Shown here one piece after another: positions 34,908 through 43,937 of a stretch of 64,000 nucleotides of DNA. The position numbers and the translations under genes were made by a program. Position 1 is the stretch's first letter. The number at the start of each line of letters is the position of its first letter. Source of the DNA: Thalassomonas sp. RHCl1 (lineage in GTDB: Bacteria; Pseudomonadota; Gammaproteobacteria; Enterobacterales; Alteromonadaceae); assembly GCF_947387555.1 (NCBI RefSeq), contig NZ_CANDNZ010000001.1:1302001-1366000 (forward strand), read 5' to 3'. The notes beneath the pieces were generated by a model. That model was not told the origin of the DNA and did no database searches. It saw only the letters and a program-made list of their open reading frames with translations.

Positions 34908-35586
34908 ATATTTGCCATTTCTTTATCGTCAATAAACGGGTTTCTGTTGCCTTGTAATTTTTCAATTTTATCATTGCGCCATTGCGCCATTGCTCTTCGT
35001 GGCTCACCGGGTATTGGTTTGCCCATTTTACCATCAACGGCAGCATGCCGTGGTCCGGCAGCCGATATTTCCACAGCATATATAAGATGCTGCGGGCGAT
35101 TTCCCCTTTGGCGTAATCTCTTGGTTCTATACCTGCATTCCTCTTGGAAGTGATACCCGAAGCGGTGCTTGGGCCTTCGCCGGTAAAACCTTTTTCAAAA
35201 TCACATTGTTCTTCGACAAAGTGCATGTTTTCGCCCGGAATTTCCATAAAGGGCAATTGCCCCCGAGCCTGGTGATAACGGGTTAGGGCAGGCCAGAGGT
35301 TATGTAAATCTGCTTTGGCATATTGGTACTGGGCCTGGTTGCAATAACCTTTGTTATTGCAGCCGTATGCCTGCTCCAGCCAGCTGGCGGGGTAAAGCCG
35401 GGTAATGGTGACCTTGGCCTGGGGAGGTTTGTTAACGGCGCAATACAGGGTGTGATAGTTACGGTTATATAACTGCGGCCAAAAAAGTTCGTTTGTTATT
35501 TCTTGGTCTTTGTTGTCGTCAGGGGTATTGGCAATGACCAACACCGGCGTTGCCAGCAACAGCATGAATAAAGCGAAATATCTCAT
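34873..35586 (-). CDS. EndA-like endonuclease I family protein, C-terminus frameshifted
   Basis: A 237-residue secreted protein (signal MRYFALFMLLLATPVLVIA). Endonuclease I family marks are HTLYC, AKADLHNLWPAL and EPRDYAKGEIARSILYMLWKY. Where EndA has the catalytic W-E-H-V-V-P-A, this protein reads I-T-R-L-Y-P-A, so the general-base His is Arg and nuclease activity is doubtful. An 8-bp duplication (34973-34988) shifts the frame after QWRN. In the other frame the sequence continues DKIEKLQGNRNPFIDDKEMA to a stop at 34889, the normal family ending. The present frame instead adds GAMIKLKNYK and runs on to 34873. Confidence 0.75.
   Translation of the reverse strand: MRYFALFMLLLATPVLVIANTPDDNKDQEITNELFWPQLYNRNYHTLYCAVNKPPQAKVTITRLYPASWLEQAYGCNNKGYCNQAQYQYAKADLHNLWPALTRYHQARGQLPFMEIPGENMHFVEEQCDFEKGFTGEGPSTASGITSKRNAGIEPRDYAKGEIARSILYMLWKYRLPDHGMLPLMVKWANQYPVSHEEQWRNGAMIKLKNYKATETRLLTIKKWQIFIYPSDSRGFV
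34973..34993 (-). repeat. 8-bp tandem duplication causing a frameshift
   Basis: ATTGCGCC at 34973-34980 is repeated at 34981-34988, followed by ATTGC. Removing one copy restores the expected C-terminus of the EndA-like protein (QWRNDKIEKLQGNRNPF). Confidence 0.9.
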
Positions 35587-36110
35587 TAAGTTTCTATTGT
35601 GTGTAGCGATTTGAAATAGGGAAAGGCTGATCAGAACTGAGATCTTAAGGAGTAGCGGGTAAAAAGGAAAGTACTTGTTCAGAAAAATGTCCGCTATTGA
35701 TTAGAGAATGAGCGGATATTCTTGCCTTGATGTAAAAAATTTACTTGATACAGAGCAAGTATTTTAGCCCGTGAGTTGCCACTGCGGATAAATAACACTC
35801 AATGTGCTTGTTTTTATTGGTAATAGCCGGACATTTTTTGAAAAAAAAGCGACGGTTAAATTAACGGGGGTTTCTAACCTATTGTTATTAAAGTGTAAAA
35901 TATAGTTGTCGTAAATGTATCAAAAGTTCGTCGCTAATTTGCTAGATAGCAAAAATGAAAGCGCTACTATGAATTCAACCGGGTGGTTAAGCCTGGTGAA
36001 TAAAATAAAGTGTTTGTAAATCAAATACTAATAAGGTGTGTGTTCACCATTATAAAAATAAATATTGCGCCTGAGCAAGGCGTCAATAAACACTATAAGG
36101 AAGTTCTAAA
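35587..36110. other. Divergent intergenic region before the serine protease
   Basis: This 524-bp AT-rich region separates the EndA-like gene from the protease gene. It contains a small leader hairpin (GCGCC TGAGCAA GGCG, about 36068-36083) and the ribosome site AAGGAAG before ATG 36111. I find no hidden gene and no convincing -35/-10 pair. Confidence 0.5.
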
Positions 36111-37226
36111 ATGAGTAAGTCTATTTTCCAGCCGAAAGTGCTGGCAGTTTGTTTAAGTGCATTGATTTCACAAGCGGCGATTGCAGCAGATGCTGCGGTA
36201 ACGCAACCAACCAAACTTGCTGATTCGTCTATTCAGGTTATCGGCGGCGATGATACTTTTGCCCGCGACTGGATGGTATCTATCGGTTGGAGTTTTTATG
36301 ATCACTGGTGTGGTGGCAGCCTGATTGATTCACAATGGGTAATGACTGCGGCGCACTGTGTTGACGGCGGTAAAACTCCGGGACAGTTCACTCTGCAAAT
36401 TGGTGCCCGTGACACCAGCAACAGCAATGACGGTGTAACCGTTGGCGCTTCTGAAATTCATATTCATCCAAGCTGGAGCAGCAATGCCATTGTTAACGAC
36501 ATTGCTTTGATTAAGCTTGATACTCCGGTGAACAACAACACTATCGGCTTTACTACCGGTTCTACCGGCGATATTGCTACTTTAATCGGTTGGGGTGATA
36601 CCAGCCACGGTAATGGCCAGTATCCAGATATTCTGCAAGCAGTTGAACTGCCTGTAATTTCGCCAAGCACATGTGACAGCATTTGGGGTCAGTACGGCGT
36701 AAACATTCCTTCTACCCAGCTTTGTGCCAGCACAAACACTGAAAGCTCATGTAGCGGCGACAGCGGCGGCCCGCTTTTCGTTAACGAAAATGGCCAGGAC
36801 AAGCAAATTGGTGTGGTGAGCTACGGTTATACTGCTTCATGTACCAGTAGCGTAGCGCCTAGCGTATTCACTCGTGTTTCCAGCTACACCGACTGGATTG
36901 ACAGTGTTATGAATGACGGTGGCGTGGTAACGCCGGGTGATGGTCTGGAAGAAACCAACATTAATATTCGCCGCAGAGCAACCAATACTTATACGGTTGA
37001 CATTCCAGCAGGTACTACAAGCTTCACCATCAATACCAGTGGTGGCACCGGTGATGCTGACCTGTTCGTAGGTCACTCTTCATCTTCTTCGTACGCTTGT
37101 ACTTCTGAAGGAAGCAGCAACACGGAATCTTGTACTATTTCTAACCCTTCAGCGGGTACCTGGAATATTGAAGTGTATGCTTACAGCCGAGTTCGTGGTT
37201 TAACTTTAACTGCTAACTGGAACTAA
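36111..37226 (+). CDS. Secreted S1 serine protease with C-terminal PPC domain
   Basis: A 371-residue secreted protein with signal peptide (about 1-26, ending IAADA) and a short propeptide before VIGGDD (residue 43), the activation site. The S1 triad is clear: H82 in MTAAHC, D130 in NDIALIKL, S218 in SCSGDSGGP. The residue at the S1-pocket base (chymotrypsin 189) is S212, as in chymotrypsin, not the Asp of trypsin, so cleavage after Lys/Arg is not expected. Residues about 285-371 (YTVDIPAGTTSFTINTSGG, GDADLFVGH, WNIEVYAYSRVRGLTLTANW) form a pre-peptidase C-terminal (PPC) domain, usually removed after export. A strong terminator follows. Confidence 0.92.
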   Translation: MSKSIFQPKVLAVCLSALISQAAIAADAAVTQPTKLADSSIQVIGGDDTFARDWMVSIGWSFYDHWCGGSLIDSQWVMTAAHCVDGGKTPGQFTLQIGARDTSNSNDGVTVGASEIHIHPSWSSNAIVNDIALIKLDTPVNNNTIGFTTGSTGDIATLIGWGDTSHGNGQYPDILQAVELPVISPSTCDSIWGQYGVNIPSTQLCASTNTESSCSGDSGGPLFVNENGQDKQIGVVSYGYTASCTSSVAPSVFTRVSSYTDWIDSVMNDGGVVTPGDGLEETNINIRRRATNTYTVDIPAGTTSFTINTSGGTGDADLFVGHSSSSSYACTSEGSSNTESCTISNPSAGTWNIEVYAYSRVRGLTLTANWN

Positions 37227-37260
37227 TTTGTAATCACTGATTGTATTACAAATGAAACAA

Positions 37261-37308
37261 TCCCACTTTTAGCTGAGATGACTCACTCAGGCTGAAAGTG
37301 GGATTTTT
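37261..37308 (+). terminator. Intrinsic terminator of the protease gene
   Basis: TCCCACTTTTAGC (37261-37273) pairs with GCTGAAAGTGGGA (37291-37303), followed by TTTTT. Confidence 0.9.
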
Positions 37309-37428
37309 ACGTTTTGCCTGAAATAAACTGCCAAACGGGCGATCTTTTGACGCTTATCAACACTTGTTGTTTGCCTGTGCCTTATAGTGATGCTGGTATT
37401 TTAGACGCGCTAATGAGAGTGATGGCAA

Positions 37429-37650
37429 ATGAAGAAAAAAAGTATATTACAAAAAGTCTCGATATTTTTTGGTATCACCAGCTTTACAGGTGCCTTTGTC
37501 AGCCTTATTTGGCTGCTGCTAACGAAAGAGGGGGCATCCCAGGAATATGTTGCAAGTATGGCGGCGCTGTCTTTTGTTTGCTTTGCCGGTGGCGTGGTGT
37601 TTATGACCATGGGCACGGCGAACCTGCCTAATTTAACGCCGGGTGAGTAA
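37429..37650 (+). CDS. Small two-helix membrane protein (73 aa)
   Basis: ATG 37429 begins MKKKSILQKVSIFFG. Two hydrophobic helices are visible, about residues 8-30 and 43-62, with a charged loop (TKEGASQEYVA) between and a lysine-rich N-terminus, so both ends probably face the cytoplasm. Only a GAG lies upstream. A competing longer frame (37314-37631) has no ribosome site or domain. I do not recognise the family; it stands alone in its own transcription unit. Confidence 0.55.
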   Translation: MKKKSILQKVSIFFGITSFTGAFVSLIWLLLTKEGASQEYVASMAALSFVCFAGGVVFMTMGTANLPNLTPGE

Positions 37651-37866
37651 GTGCCGGGGCGAGTTTTATTCTCTATAGTCAAACAGCCCGCTTACATTGC
37701 CTGACGGTTTAGCTGCTGATAATAGCTTAACGTGATGCGAAAGACGTTAAGCTGAGCAGAAGCCTTGTTTATTGCCGGGCACTTGATTAATTTCATTATC
37801 TTTTTTATAAACAAGTCATTTACTTGCCAAAGTTTGCGGTTATTACTGCGGCCATGAGACAGATAA

Positions 37867-38700
37867 ATGGAATTGCTATTACATAATGTGATCATACCGA
37901 TGTTGTTAATCGGCGGCGCTTTATTAAAGTTGGGCGGTTTGCTGGGGGAGTCGGAAGCGAGAATACTGTACTTAGCAATCGATAAAACTGCCGCTAACCC
38001 GGAAAAGTCAAAAATAGACCATGTACTCGGTAAGTGCTTTGATGGCTGTTTTGCCAGCGATAAAGGGGCGTTTGCATTTATCCTTCATGTCTTTTTCATT
38101 ACGCTGGTATCTTTGCTCATTTCATTATCTTTTTATACCCTAAATAACAAGGGCTTGCTTGAACAGTTTGCTTCGGTAGGGTTTTTAAGGCAGTTTCTTT
38201 TTCAGGGCTTTCTGAGTGTTTATATTATTATTTTTTTAAGCTATTCATATTATCCCCGCTTGAAAAATAATTTTGATGTGACCAAGACAGACAGTATCAG
38301 CTATTTGTTATTTCAAGTGTTTTCGCTCAATGCCGCCTTGTTTGTTTTGCTAACCGTTTTTATTCATGTGGCTTTTTACAGCCTGGGGTGGAGCGGGCAT
38401 AGTAGCCTCTTGTCTATTATCAACTCCATCTGGAGTGTGTTACTTCCTGCACTCAGTTTTAAAAGTTTGACGGGGATTTACTTCTACGCGGTTATGCTGA
38501 GCATATTCCCGGTTTTTTTGATGATATTTATAAGGCTATTGATATCTAGCGAAAGCTTATCTGGCAAATTAATGCCGTATCTTTATTGCCTGGGCTTTAA
38601 AGCTACGCCGCTAAGGGCAATTGTTATGCTGTTTACAGTATTTGTTGGCATGCTTAGCTTGTTGCTATCATTGATAGTTTTGGCTTTTACTGCAAATTAA
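37867..38700 (+). CDS. Uncharacterised multi-pass membrane protein
   Basis: A 277-residue integral membrane protein with about six hydrophobic segments: near residues 5-25, 70-92, 107-127, 148-170, 205-226 and 248-274. A polar stretch between the first and second (residues 28-66, AIDKTAANPEKSKIDHVLGK) is the main soluble part. No catalytic or transporter motif is seen. The ribosome site is poor. The locus is AT-rich compared with the first third of the window. The gene converges on the PEP-CTERM gene at 38812. Function unknown. Confidence 0.6.
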   Translation: MELLLHNVIIPMLLIGGALLKLGGLLGESEARILYLAIDKTAANPEKSKIDHVLGKCFDGCFASDKGAFAFILHVFFITLVSLLISLSFYTLNNKGLLEQFASVGFLRQFLFQGFLSVYIIIFLSYSYYPRLKNNFDVTKTDSISYLLFQVFSLNAALFVLLTVFIHVAFYSLGWSGHSSLLSIINSIWSVLLPALSFKSLTGIYFYAVMLSIFPVFLMIFIRLLISSESLSGKLMPYLYCLGFKATPLRAIVMLFTVFVGMLSLLLSLIVLAFTAN

Positions 38701-38811
38701 AACCAGAGGCCAGGCCGCCATCAGGGGAGGCCCGGCATTATTGGTTTCAAACCATCTTTTGTTATTGTGCCAGAGCTTTTCTAAAAATGAGGTGTGAGCA
38801 CGGTGGCAATT

Positions 38812-39501
38812 TTACTGCTTTTTAACGCGGCGTGTTGTCAGCCCTATGAGTGCCATGCATAGGAGCGCTAGAGTCGTTGGCTCCGGAACATTGGCCAGTT
38901 CACCCGCACTGGTATTGCCCTGAACTAATAGTAACTGGGTATGCGTACTGGCGATATTGGAAGAGTAGTGGGTAAAGTCATCATTGACATTATTGAGTAT
39001 GTTGGATCTTTCATCCTGGTACCATGCTTGAACCGCATTGATGGCACCGCTATCTGCCTGGTAAAAACCAACGATAGACGGAGAACCTTTATAGTTGTAA
39101 CTCAGGCCGGTAATGCTTTGATATTCTTTTAGTAAGTCATCAACGATAGAGTTTTGAGGTATGGTAAATACCGTATTGCCGTTAGTGGCCTGATATTCAG
39201 AGTTAACTTTAGAGAAGAATAATTCCTCCCATAACTCAGTTGCTTCATATTGGGTGGCCAGGCGCCAGCCTTCATATTCTCCTCCGGCGGCAATCAGTGT
39301 ATCGAGACCTTGATAATCGATACCTGTGATAGAGCCAAAATCGAGCCATTTAAGTTCGTAACCGGGGAGATCTAAGGTGAAAGCTCCGCCATCATTTCCT
39401 GAAACATCGGCATTGATCAAGCCTGCATAAGTATTATTGGCTAAACAAAGTAGGGAGAAAATTAATGCCGTTAGTGACTTATTAATTAAAGTATTTTTCA
39501 T
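38812..39501 (-). CDS. PEP-CTERM sorted secreted protein (second)
   Basis: A 229-residue protein; ATG 39501 (MKNTLINKSLTALIFSLLCL) has AAAGGATG 5 bp upstream and yields a signal peptide ending NNTYA. The C-terminus is VPEPTTLALLCMALIGLTTRRVKKQ-like, a PEP-CTERM signal with basic tail. The central region (LKWLDFGSITGIDYQGLDTL, YEGWRLATQYEATELWEEL, HTQLLLVQG) is the DUF1566-like layout seen in many surface proteins of Alteromonadales. The exosortase that would process it is not in the window. It is unrelated in sequence to the PEP-CTERM protein at 13358. Confidence 0.85.
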   Translation of the reverse strand: MKNTLINKSLTALIFSLLCLANNTYAGLINADVSGNDGGAFTLDLPGYELKWLDFGSITGIDYQGLDTLIAAGGEYEGWRLATQYEATELWEELFFSKVNSEYQATNGNTVFTIPQNSIVDDLLKEYQSITGLSYNYKGSPSIVGFYQADSGAINAVQAWYQDERSNILNNVNDDFTHYSSNIASTHTQLLLVQGNTSAGELANVPEPTTLALLCMALIGLTTRRVKKQ

Positions 39502-39961
39502 TAAAACATCCTTTGAAAATTTAAGGTTTAAGCAAGAACGGGGCAGGCAAGAGTTACGCCATAAAAACGTCAATTTTCTGGGCAGTCATACTGATGGGGG
39601 AGTCATAGTTATTTGAGTGGAGGACTCTGATGGCTGAACCTTTAATCTCCTCTCTTTTAGTGCTGTATAGCATGGCCTCTAATGAAGCTTATCTGAAAAA
39701 TTAATGCGCAATCTTAATGGTTTAAGGTTTAAGCCTAAGCCGTTCATGGCTGGGTAAGCCTCCCATTTTGACTTAAATTCATCAGTACATACTGAGCGTA
39801 TTGGCTGTCAAATTTACTCATCTGACTTTAATTGTCCGCTGTATATTAACGCCAAACAAAATATAACTCCTTATTTTTCAGTTGGTTGCTTTTTTGTTTA
39901 TATAAATGATAACAAAATCGAAACTTTTCTCCACAAAGTGGTACTCATTACAAAACATAAA
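39502..39961. other. Divergent intergenic region before the chaperone gene
   Basis: This 460-bp AT-rich region lies between the PEP-CTERM gene and the type III-type chaperone gene. I see no hidden gene. There is no good ribosome site at either candidate chaperone start (39962 or 39974). Confidence 0.45.
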
Positions 39962-40450
39962 ATGAGTAAAAACATGAACTACACAGACAGTAACTTAATC
40001 GATCAATGGTTAAATACCATTGGTAAACAATTTAACGCCACTTTTAAATTAGACAGCAACCACAAGTGCTTTATCGGTACTTCAGAGGTAGCACTGACTA
40101 TCTATGCTAGCCCGCTGCACGAGCACGTATACCTTACTGCTAACTTGTGTGAGCGAGTGGAAGCATTATCAATAGACACCTTAAGGTTTGTTTTAACCGC
40201 TAATTTGTTTCTGGAAGAAACCAAAGGCATGGCTATTGCCATTGACCCTATTGCCAATGGCCTGGTACTGAGTCAGCGCTGCCTGATCCAGTCACTGAAC
40301 TTTGAATCATTTCAGCAGCAAATTAATTCAGTGATTGTTACTGCCAACCATATTCAGTCATTGCTGCAAGCCCATGACAATGGCGACCAAGCCATGGAAA
40401 TGTCTATGGCTAATAACGGCATCAACGCAATTAACGCTATTCGAATTTAA
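39962..40450 (+). CDS. CesT/SycE-like type III secretion chaperone
   Basis: A 162-residue acidic protein (ATG 39974 is also possible). It has the CesT-family order: helix IDQWLNTIGKQFN, strands FKLDSNHKCFIG and VALTIYASP, the stretch YLTANLCERVEALSIDTLRFVLTAN, then a strand pair with AIAIDPIANGLVLSQRC and a final helix (FESFQQQINSVIVTANHIQSLL). Such dimers bind the N-terminal region of one effector and keep it export-ready. The next gene, 18 bp on, is a 437-residue protein with a disordered N-terminus, the expected partner. No type III apparatus gene is in the window. Confidence 0.8.
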   Translation: MSKNMNYTDSNLIDQWLNTIGKQFNATFKLDSNHKCFIGTSEVALTIYASPLHEHVYLTANLCERVEALSIDTLRFVLTANLFLEETKGMAIAIDPIANGLVLSQRCLIQSLNFESFQQQINSVIVTANHIQSLLQAHDNGDQAMEMSMANNGINAINAIRI

Positions 40451-40468
40451 TCTGTATCGGAGAAAACT

Positions 40469-41782
40469 ATGGAAACAACAGCCCCAAAAGCCCCTCAACT
40501 AACGCCAATGGATCCGGCTTTGGTAGGGGGTCTTCCCAAAGTGGAAGAAGCACCAATAAAACATCTCACCGCGACCTTAGCAATGTGCCCGTCAAATAGA
40601 ACCAGTGAACCTCCTCGAAATGCTTCGGGTGTACCTGATGAGCAATTTGGCCGACCGGTAGAGCTGACAGCAGAGGATTTAGATCTTCATGTACAGCCTA
40701 CAATAAAGGGCAGAATCATTGATCAATTTGTTAAGGTTCATGGCGCAGCTGAACTGGCGAGACCAGTCGACGAAGGCATGGCCGAGGGTACTGAACATGC
40801 CCGCGAACACATGCAGTCTTGGAAAGATGCCAGTGGTAGAATGAAGACAAATATGCAACATCTACATGGTGTTGTAGACTTGCTCCAAGAATTTAGTGGT
40901 CATGATGCCCCTAGTGCAAGAAGCATGGCGCCCACCCGTGAAACTATGCAGGAGTTTAGAGAGGCCGGCAGGACCCGACCCGAGCAGTTCCCGGGTACTT
41001 CAACTACTCTTCCTATGCATGAAGCGGGTACTAGTTTGTCTGACGACAGGAAAATTAATGCTTTTGAAACAAAAAACCTATTGATTTTCAACTTTGATCA
41101 GCAAGACTGTAAACGTGCCGTTATCCACTGTCACGGCGGCCAACTGCATCCATATCAGTCTGTCACTGATTGGGGCTCTCCGGGGGATTGGCTGAAGCCT
41201 GGGGGTGTAGAGATACCGGAAGATACAACGATGACAATACTTGCCCCACACGGTAAGAAGCTTCAAGCACCTCTATATTTAGCGCTCAGCAATGACCTTG
41301 ATCGCCTGGGGGTGATCTCAGAGCACGGTTCAACTGTTGCTCAAAATCACCCTGAAGTAAGCACACGTGAGTTAACAGGGCTAGAGGACAGTGGTTCGAA
41401 TCAAGGAAAAGTTGCAAACTACAACTTATCCCACGCCAAAGAAGATGGGGTTATAAAGGGCATGCAGCGTCATGTTGAGAACTCAGAGTCAAAGCATGAC
41501 ACACCATTATCTGATGTGATCGCTTTAAAAGAAGATAGCGAGATAGATCTTAATACCTTATTAAAAGAGCTGGCACAGGCAGGCATTCATTACGATGAGG
41601 TAGTGGTGCTTTTCTGTCGTAACGACAGCGAAGTGTCGTCAGGGCCAAGCTATAGTCCCGCACAAATGCAGAGTGCTTCAAAGCCAGTTCATGAGCCATT
41701 GGAACCTATGAGGAATGAAGCTATCGCTGATACTCCGAGATCAATTTTAAGCGCTTTAACGCAAGGTGGAGTTATGGGTTAA
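40469..41782 (+). CDS. Candidate type III effector, chaperone-linked (Stv-like domain)
   Basis: A 437-residue protein with GGAG before the ATG. The first 100 residues are Pro/Thr-rich and disordered with a short chaperone-binding-like stretch; residues about 70-150 are helical. The domain at about 200-400 has RAVIHCHGGQLHPYQ, TMTILAPHGKKLQAPLYLAL, KVANYNLSHAKEDG and YDEVVVLFCRNDS. This resembles what databases call the putative adhesin Stv domain, a hydrolase-like fold of unknown activity; the call is from memory. The H-C-H-G-G and late Cys could be catalytic. It ends shortly after a Ser/Pro-rich tail. The chaperone upstream makes secretion the best guess. Confidence 0.65.
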   Translation: METTAPKAPQLTPMDPALVGGLPKVEEAPIKHLTATLAMCPSNRTSEPPRNASGVPDEQFGRPVELTAEDLDLHVQPTIKGRIIDQFVKVHGAAELARPVDEGMAEGTEHAREHMQSWKDASGRMKTNMQHLHGVVDLLQEFSGHDAPSARSMAPTRETMQEFREAGRTRPEQFPGTSTTLPMHEAGTSLSDDRKINAFETKNLLIFNFDQQDCKRAVIHCHGGQLHPYQSVTDWGSPGDWLKPGGVEIPEDTTMTILAPHGKKLQAPLYLALSNDLDRLGVISEHGSTVAQNHPEVSTRELTGLEDSGSNQGKVANYNLSHAKEDGVIKGMQRHVENSESKHDTPLSDVIALKEDSEIDLNTLLKELAQAGIHYDEVVVLFCRNDSEVSSGPSYSPAQMQSASKPVHEPLEPMRNEAIADTPRSILSALTQGGVMG

Positions 41783-42120
41783 TCTCTATCAATAAAAAAC
41801 TGTGTAAAATTGCCGATAAACAGGAAAGGGGAAATACTAATGTTTCCCTTTTTTATTTCGGAGATCTGAAAAAAGGGCTGGATTTGTTTTTTGCATTGCA
41901 ATTGCTCAAGGCACATGCGAGTAAGAATCGGATACAGAGACCTTTTGTATCTATTAGTCATTCGCTTTTTTTAACAAAGTAACTGAATACAATTCAATGC
42001 TAGTTAAACAATCTGTAGCTGTTTTATTGCTAAGTAAGGTACAAGGCAGGCTTGTTTGCAATTAGCAGTTGCTGCGCAAATATCAGGACGCAGCAGCTGC
42101 TTTTCTCCATTAAAGTTTCA
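41783..42120. other. Convergent intergenic region after the effector gene
   Basis: This 338-bp region holds the effector terminator (41825-41856). The rest, up to the 3' end of the SymE-like gene, shows no gene or recognised signal. Confidence 0.5.
41825..41856 (+). terminator. Intrinsic terminator after the effector gene
   Basis: AAAGGGGAAA pairs with TTTCCCTTT across an 8-base loop (TACTAATG), followed by further T residues. Confidence 0.85.
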
Positions 42121-42405
42121 CTAAGATTTCGCTACCGGCTCGGGGGAAGCCGGGTTTGGCGTGAGCACCAATTTATCCTGATTGGCGGTAACTGTGACTT
42201 TTTGCCCAACGCTAAAACCGGCCTGAGTGAGCCACTTGCCTCTTAAGACAATATAAGGCTCTAAGGTTACCGGCACATAATTAAGGCCTACCCCGCGGGT
42301 TTTGGCGGCGTTCTCACATATGGTTTCCAATACCGTAAGTTGGCGGGTTGCGGGATATTTTACTTTTGCCGAGCGAGGCTCTGACCTATGATTAGATTCA
42401 GCCAT
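42121..42405 (-). CDS. SymE-like type I toxin family protein
   Basis: A 94-residue protein; ATG 42405 has GTGGAG 6 bp upstream. The core RQLTVLETICENAAKTRGVGLNYVPVTLEPYIVLRGKWLTQAGFSVGQKVTVTANQDKLVLT, read in parts, matches SymE: R-Q-L-T-V, then L-[KR]-G-[KQ]-W-L-x-x-A-G-F-x-x-G, an AbrB-like (SpoVT) fold. In E. coli SymE is an SOS-induced toxin held down by the antisense RNA SymR. I see no clear LexA box or antisense promoter here. The AT-rich accessory setting fits a mobile toxin gene. Confidence 0.78.
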   Translation of the reverse strand: MAESNHRSEPRSAKVKYPATRQLTVLETICENAAKTRGVGLNYVPVTLEPYIVLRGKWLTQAGFSVGQKVTVTANQDKLVLTPNPASPEPVAKS

Positions 42406-42742
42406 GGCGGACTCCACGTTAGTTCGTTGTGGTTAGCAATCTCTGGGTGTGGGAGCACTCAGGGGTTGCGGTTGTTGCTTCGCATAGTATTGCGGTGTGC
42501 TTTGAATATACTGGGGTGGGGCGCTCCTTTGTTAATTAGAGGCACCTTTAAGGAAAGACTAATTTGCTGGATAAAGCAACAGTGGTTGGGGTGTTTATTA
42601 GATTAATAACTTCAATAAACGGGAGTTGATATTCTATTTGTTTGTTGATGGCTGAGGCTGTTAAATAGAGGGCTTTAGAGTCACTGGTTTTAAGTGTTCT
42701 CTCTACGTGTCAGCCAAGAGTAGGTCTTGTTCTTAATAATCA
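42406..42742. other. Intergenic region between the SymE-like and lipase genes
   Basis: This 337-bp stretch should contain the symE promoter and any SymR-type antisense RNA plus the lipase 3' end. Nothing definite was seen. Confidence 0.4.
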
Positions 42743-43900
42743 TTAGTTCTGCTTCAAAGCCTGTCTGGCTGCTTTATTTAAGCGGCCTATAGTGACGGTA
42801 AAAACCCAGCGGATAAATTTTTCAGTAAACTCGATGGTGATATGGGCACCTTTGCCTGCAAACACCAGCATATGTCCGAGTAAACCTTTGACTTGCTCTT
42901 TAAGCTTGTCGGCGACTTTCACGATATCTACCAAGGTTCTGGCCATGATGTCGTATACCGTGCCTATTGCGGTCCCTGCGGCCTGTAAACTTGCGATAAT
43001 CGCCGCAGCGCCGCCATCTATCAGTACTGTCATTAAGGCTGCGGCAATTTTATCAGCCCAATGGGTTGAGTAGGTGGTTTGTATACGGTTTTGGTAATTT
43101 AGTACCACCCGCTGGCTTAGTGATGCTGCTGCCTGCTGGTATAAATTTTCCCAGCCGTTGCGATTGGCTGTGTGGATATAGCCAGGGCCTGCCGCCATAG
43201 AGTGAGCGTTATGGTCCATACCCTGGGCACGTGATAATAAGTATTCATTGCCGTTTAATGGCGCATGATAAAACGGCCAAACTGGCACTTTAGGCACAGG
43301 ATCGGCACCATGAACACAACGGAATATTTTATCTACCCGGGTACTTGAGCTAGTGGCAAAGTCTTTTTTACCCACGCGTGGTGCACCAAAGGTATATAAA
43401 TAGACTGTTTTATCAAATTCGGCTTTGATCCAGTCGGCGGTTAGAGATGCCAGGGCACCGCCTAAACTATGGCCGACACAATGGATAATACCTTGCTTTC
43501 GGCGGTTCTCTATCTGATTCAGATAGGAATACAACCCAGGACGCATCGAAGCAAAGCAGCTTTGAAAACCAGTATGTACCGACTTTCCGGTGTAGCTGTT
43601 GGTGCTGTGACAGGTAACATCGGTGAGCGCATCGGCTAAAGTATGGGTACCTCTGATGGCAATAACCTGATCTTTGGCATGTTCTCGACTTATCCCCTGA
43701 CCGATTAGAGCAAAGCCCGTTTCTTGTCGCCAAAAAAATCCGCCGGAAGTACCTTTGTATACATGTTTGGATAAGTCAAAATTAAAATGTTGTCGGGTTT
43801 CGGCTTTTAGATCTAATTTAACGCCTTTAGCTACTGGGCCAATAATGTCATATGATGCTAAGGCTAAATTTGATGCGACGCGAGGGGAAATGGCAGGCAT
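42743..43900 (-). CDS. Class 3 lipase-domain protein, probable antibacterial effector
   Basis: A 385-residue protein with no signal peptide. The alpha/beta hydrolase core has the nucleophile elbow GHSLGG (S145), GADPVPKVP (D200) and FYHAPLNGNEY (H212), the Lipase_3 triad. VIAIRGTH (80-87) is the oxyanion strand. The C-terminal part (about 275-372) has two hydrophobic stretches (IAAALMTVLIDGGAAAIIAS and VKGLLGHMLVFAGKG) that could insert in or cross membranes. Three tandem paralogous genes lie just upstream in the same operon and are likely immunity factors. Together this suggests a phospholipase effector of a T6SS or related system not in the window. Confidence 0.8.
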   Translation of the reverse strand: MPAISPRVASNLALASYDIIGPVAKGVKLDLKAETRQHFNFDLSKHVYKGTSGGFFWRQETGFALIGQGISREHAKDQVIAIRGTHTLADALTDVTCHSTNSYTGKSVHTGFQSCFASMRPGLYSYLNQIENRRKQGIIHCVGHSLGGALASLTADWIKAEFDKTVYLYTFGAPRVGKKDFATSSSTRVDKIFRCVHGADPVPKVPVWPFYHAPLNGNEYLLSRAQGMDHNAHSMAAGPGYIHTANRNGWENLYQQAAASLSQRVVLNYQNRIQTTYSTHWADKIAAALMTVLIDGGAAAIIASLQAAGTAIGTVYDIMARTLVDIVKVADKLKEQVKGLLGHMLVFAGKGAHITIEFTEKFIRWVFTVTIGRLNKAARQALKQN

Positions 43901-43937
43901 ATTTTATCCTTAAAATATTTGGTATATCCGTTACCCG

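Noticed and set aside
37314-37631. 105-codon frame overlapping the small membrane protein gene
   Set aside because: No ribosome site, Cys-rich shadow-like sequence; the 73-codon frame has the better membrane-protein features.
42406-42742. SymR-like antisense RNA opposite the SymE-like gene
   Set aside because: Looked for a plus-strand promoter near 42300-42400; no acceptable -35/-10 pair was found.
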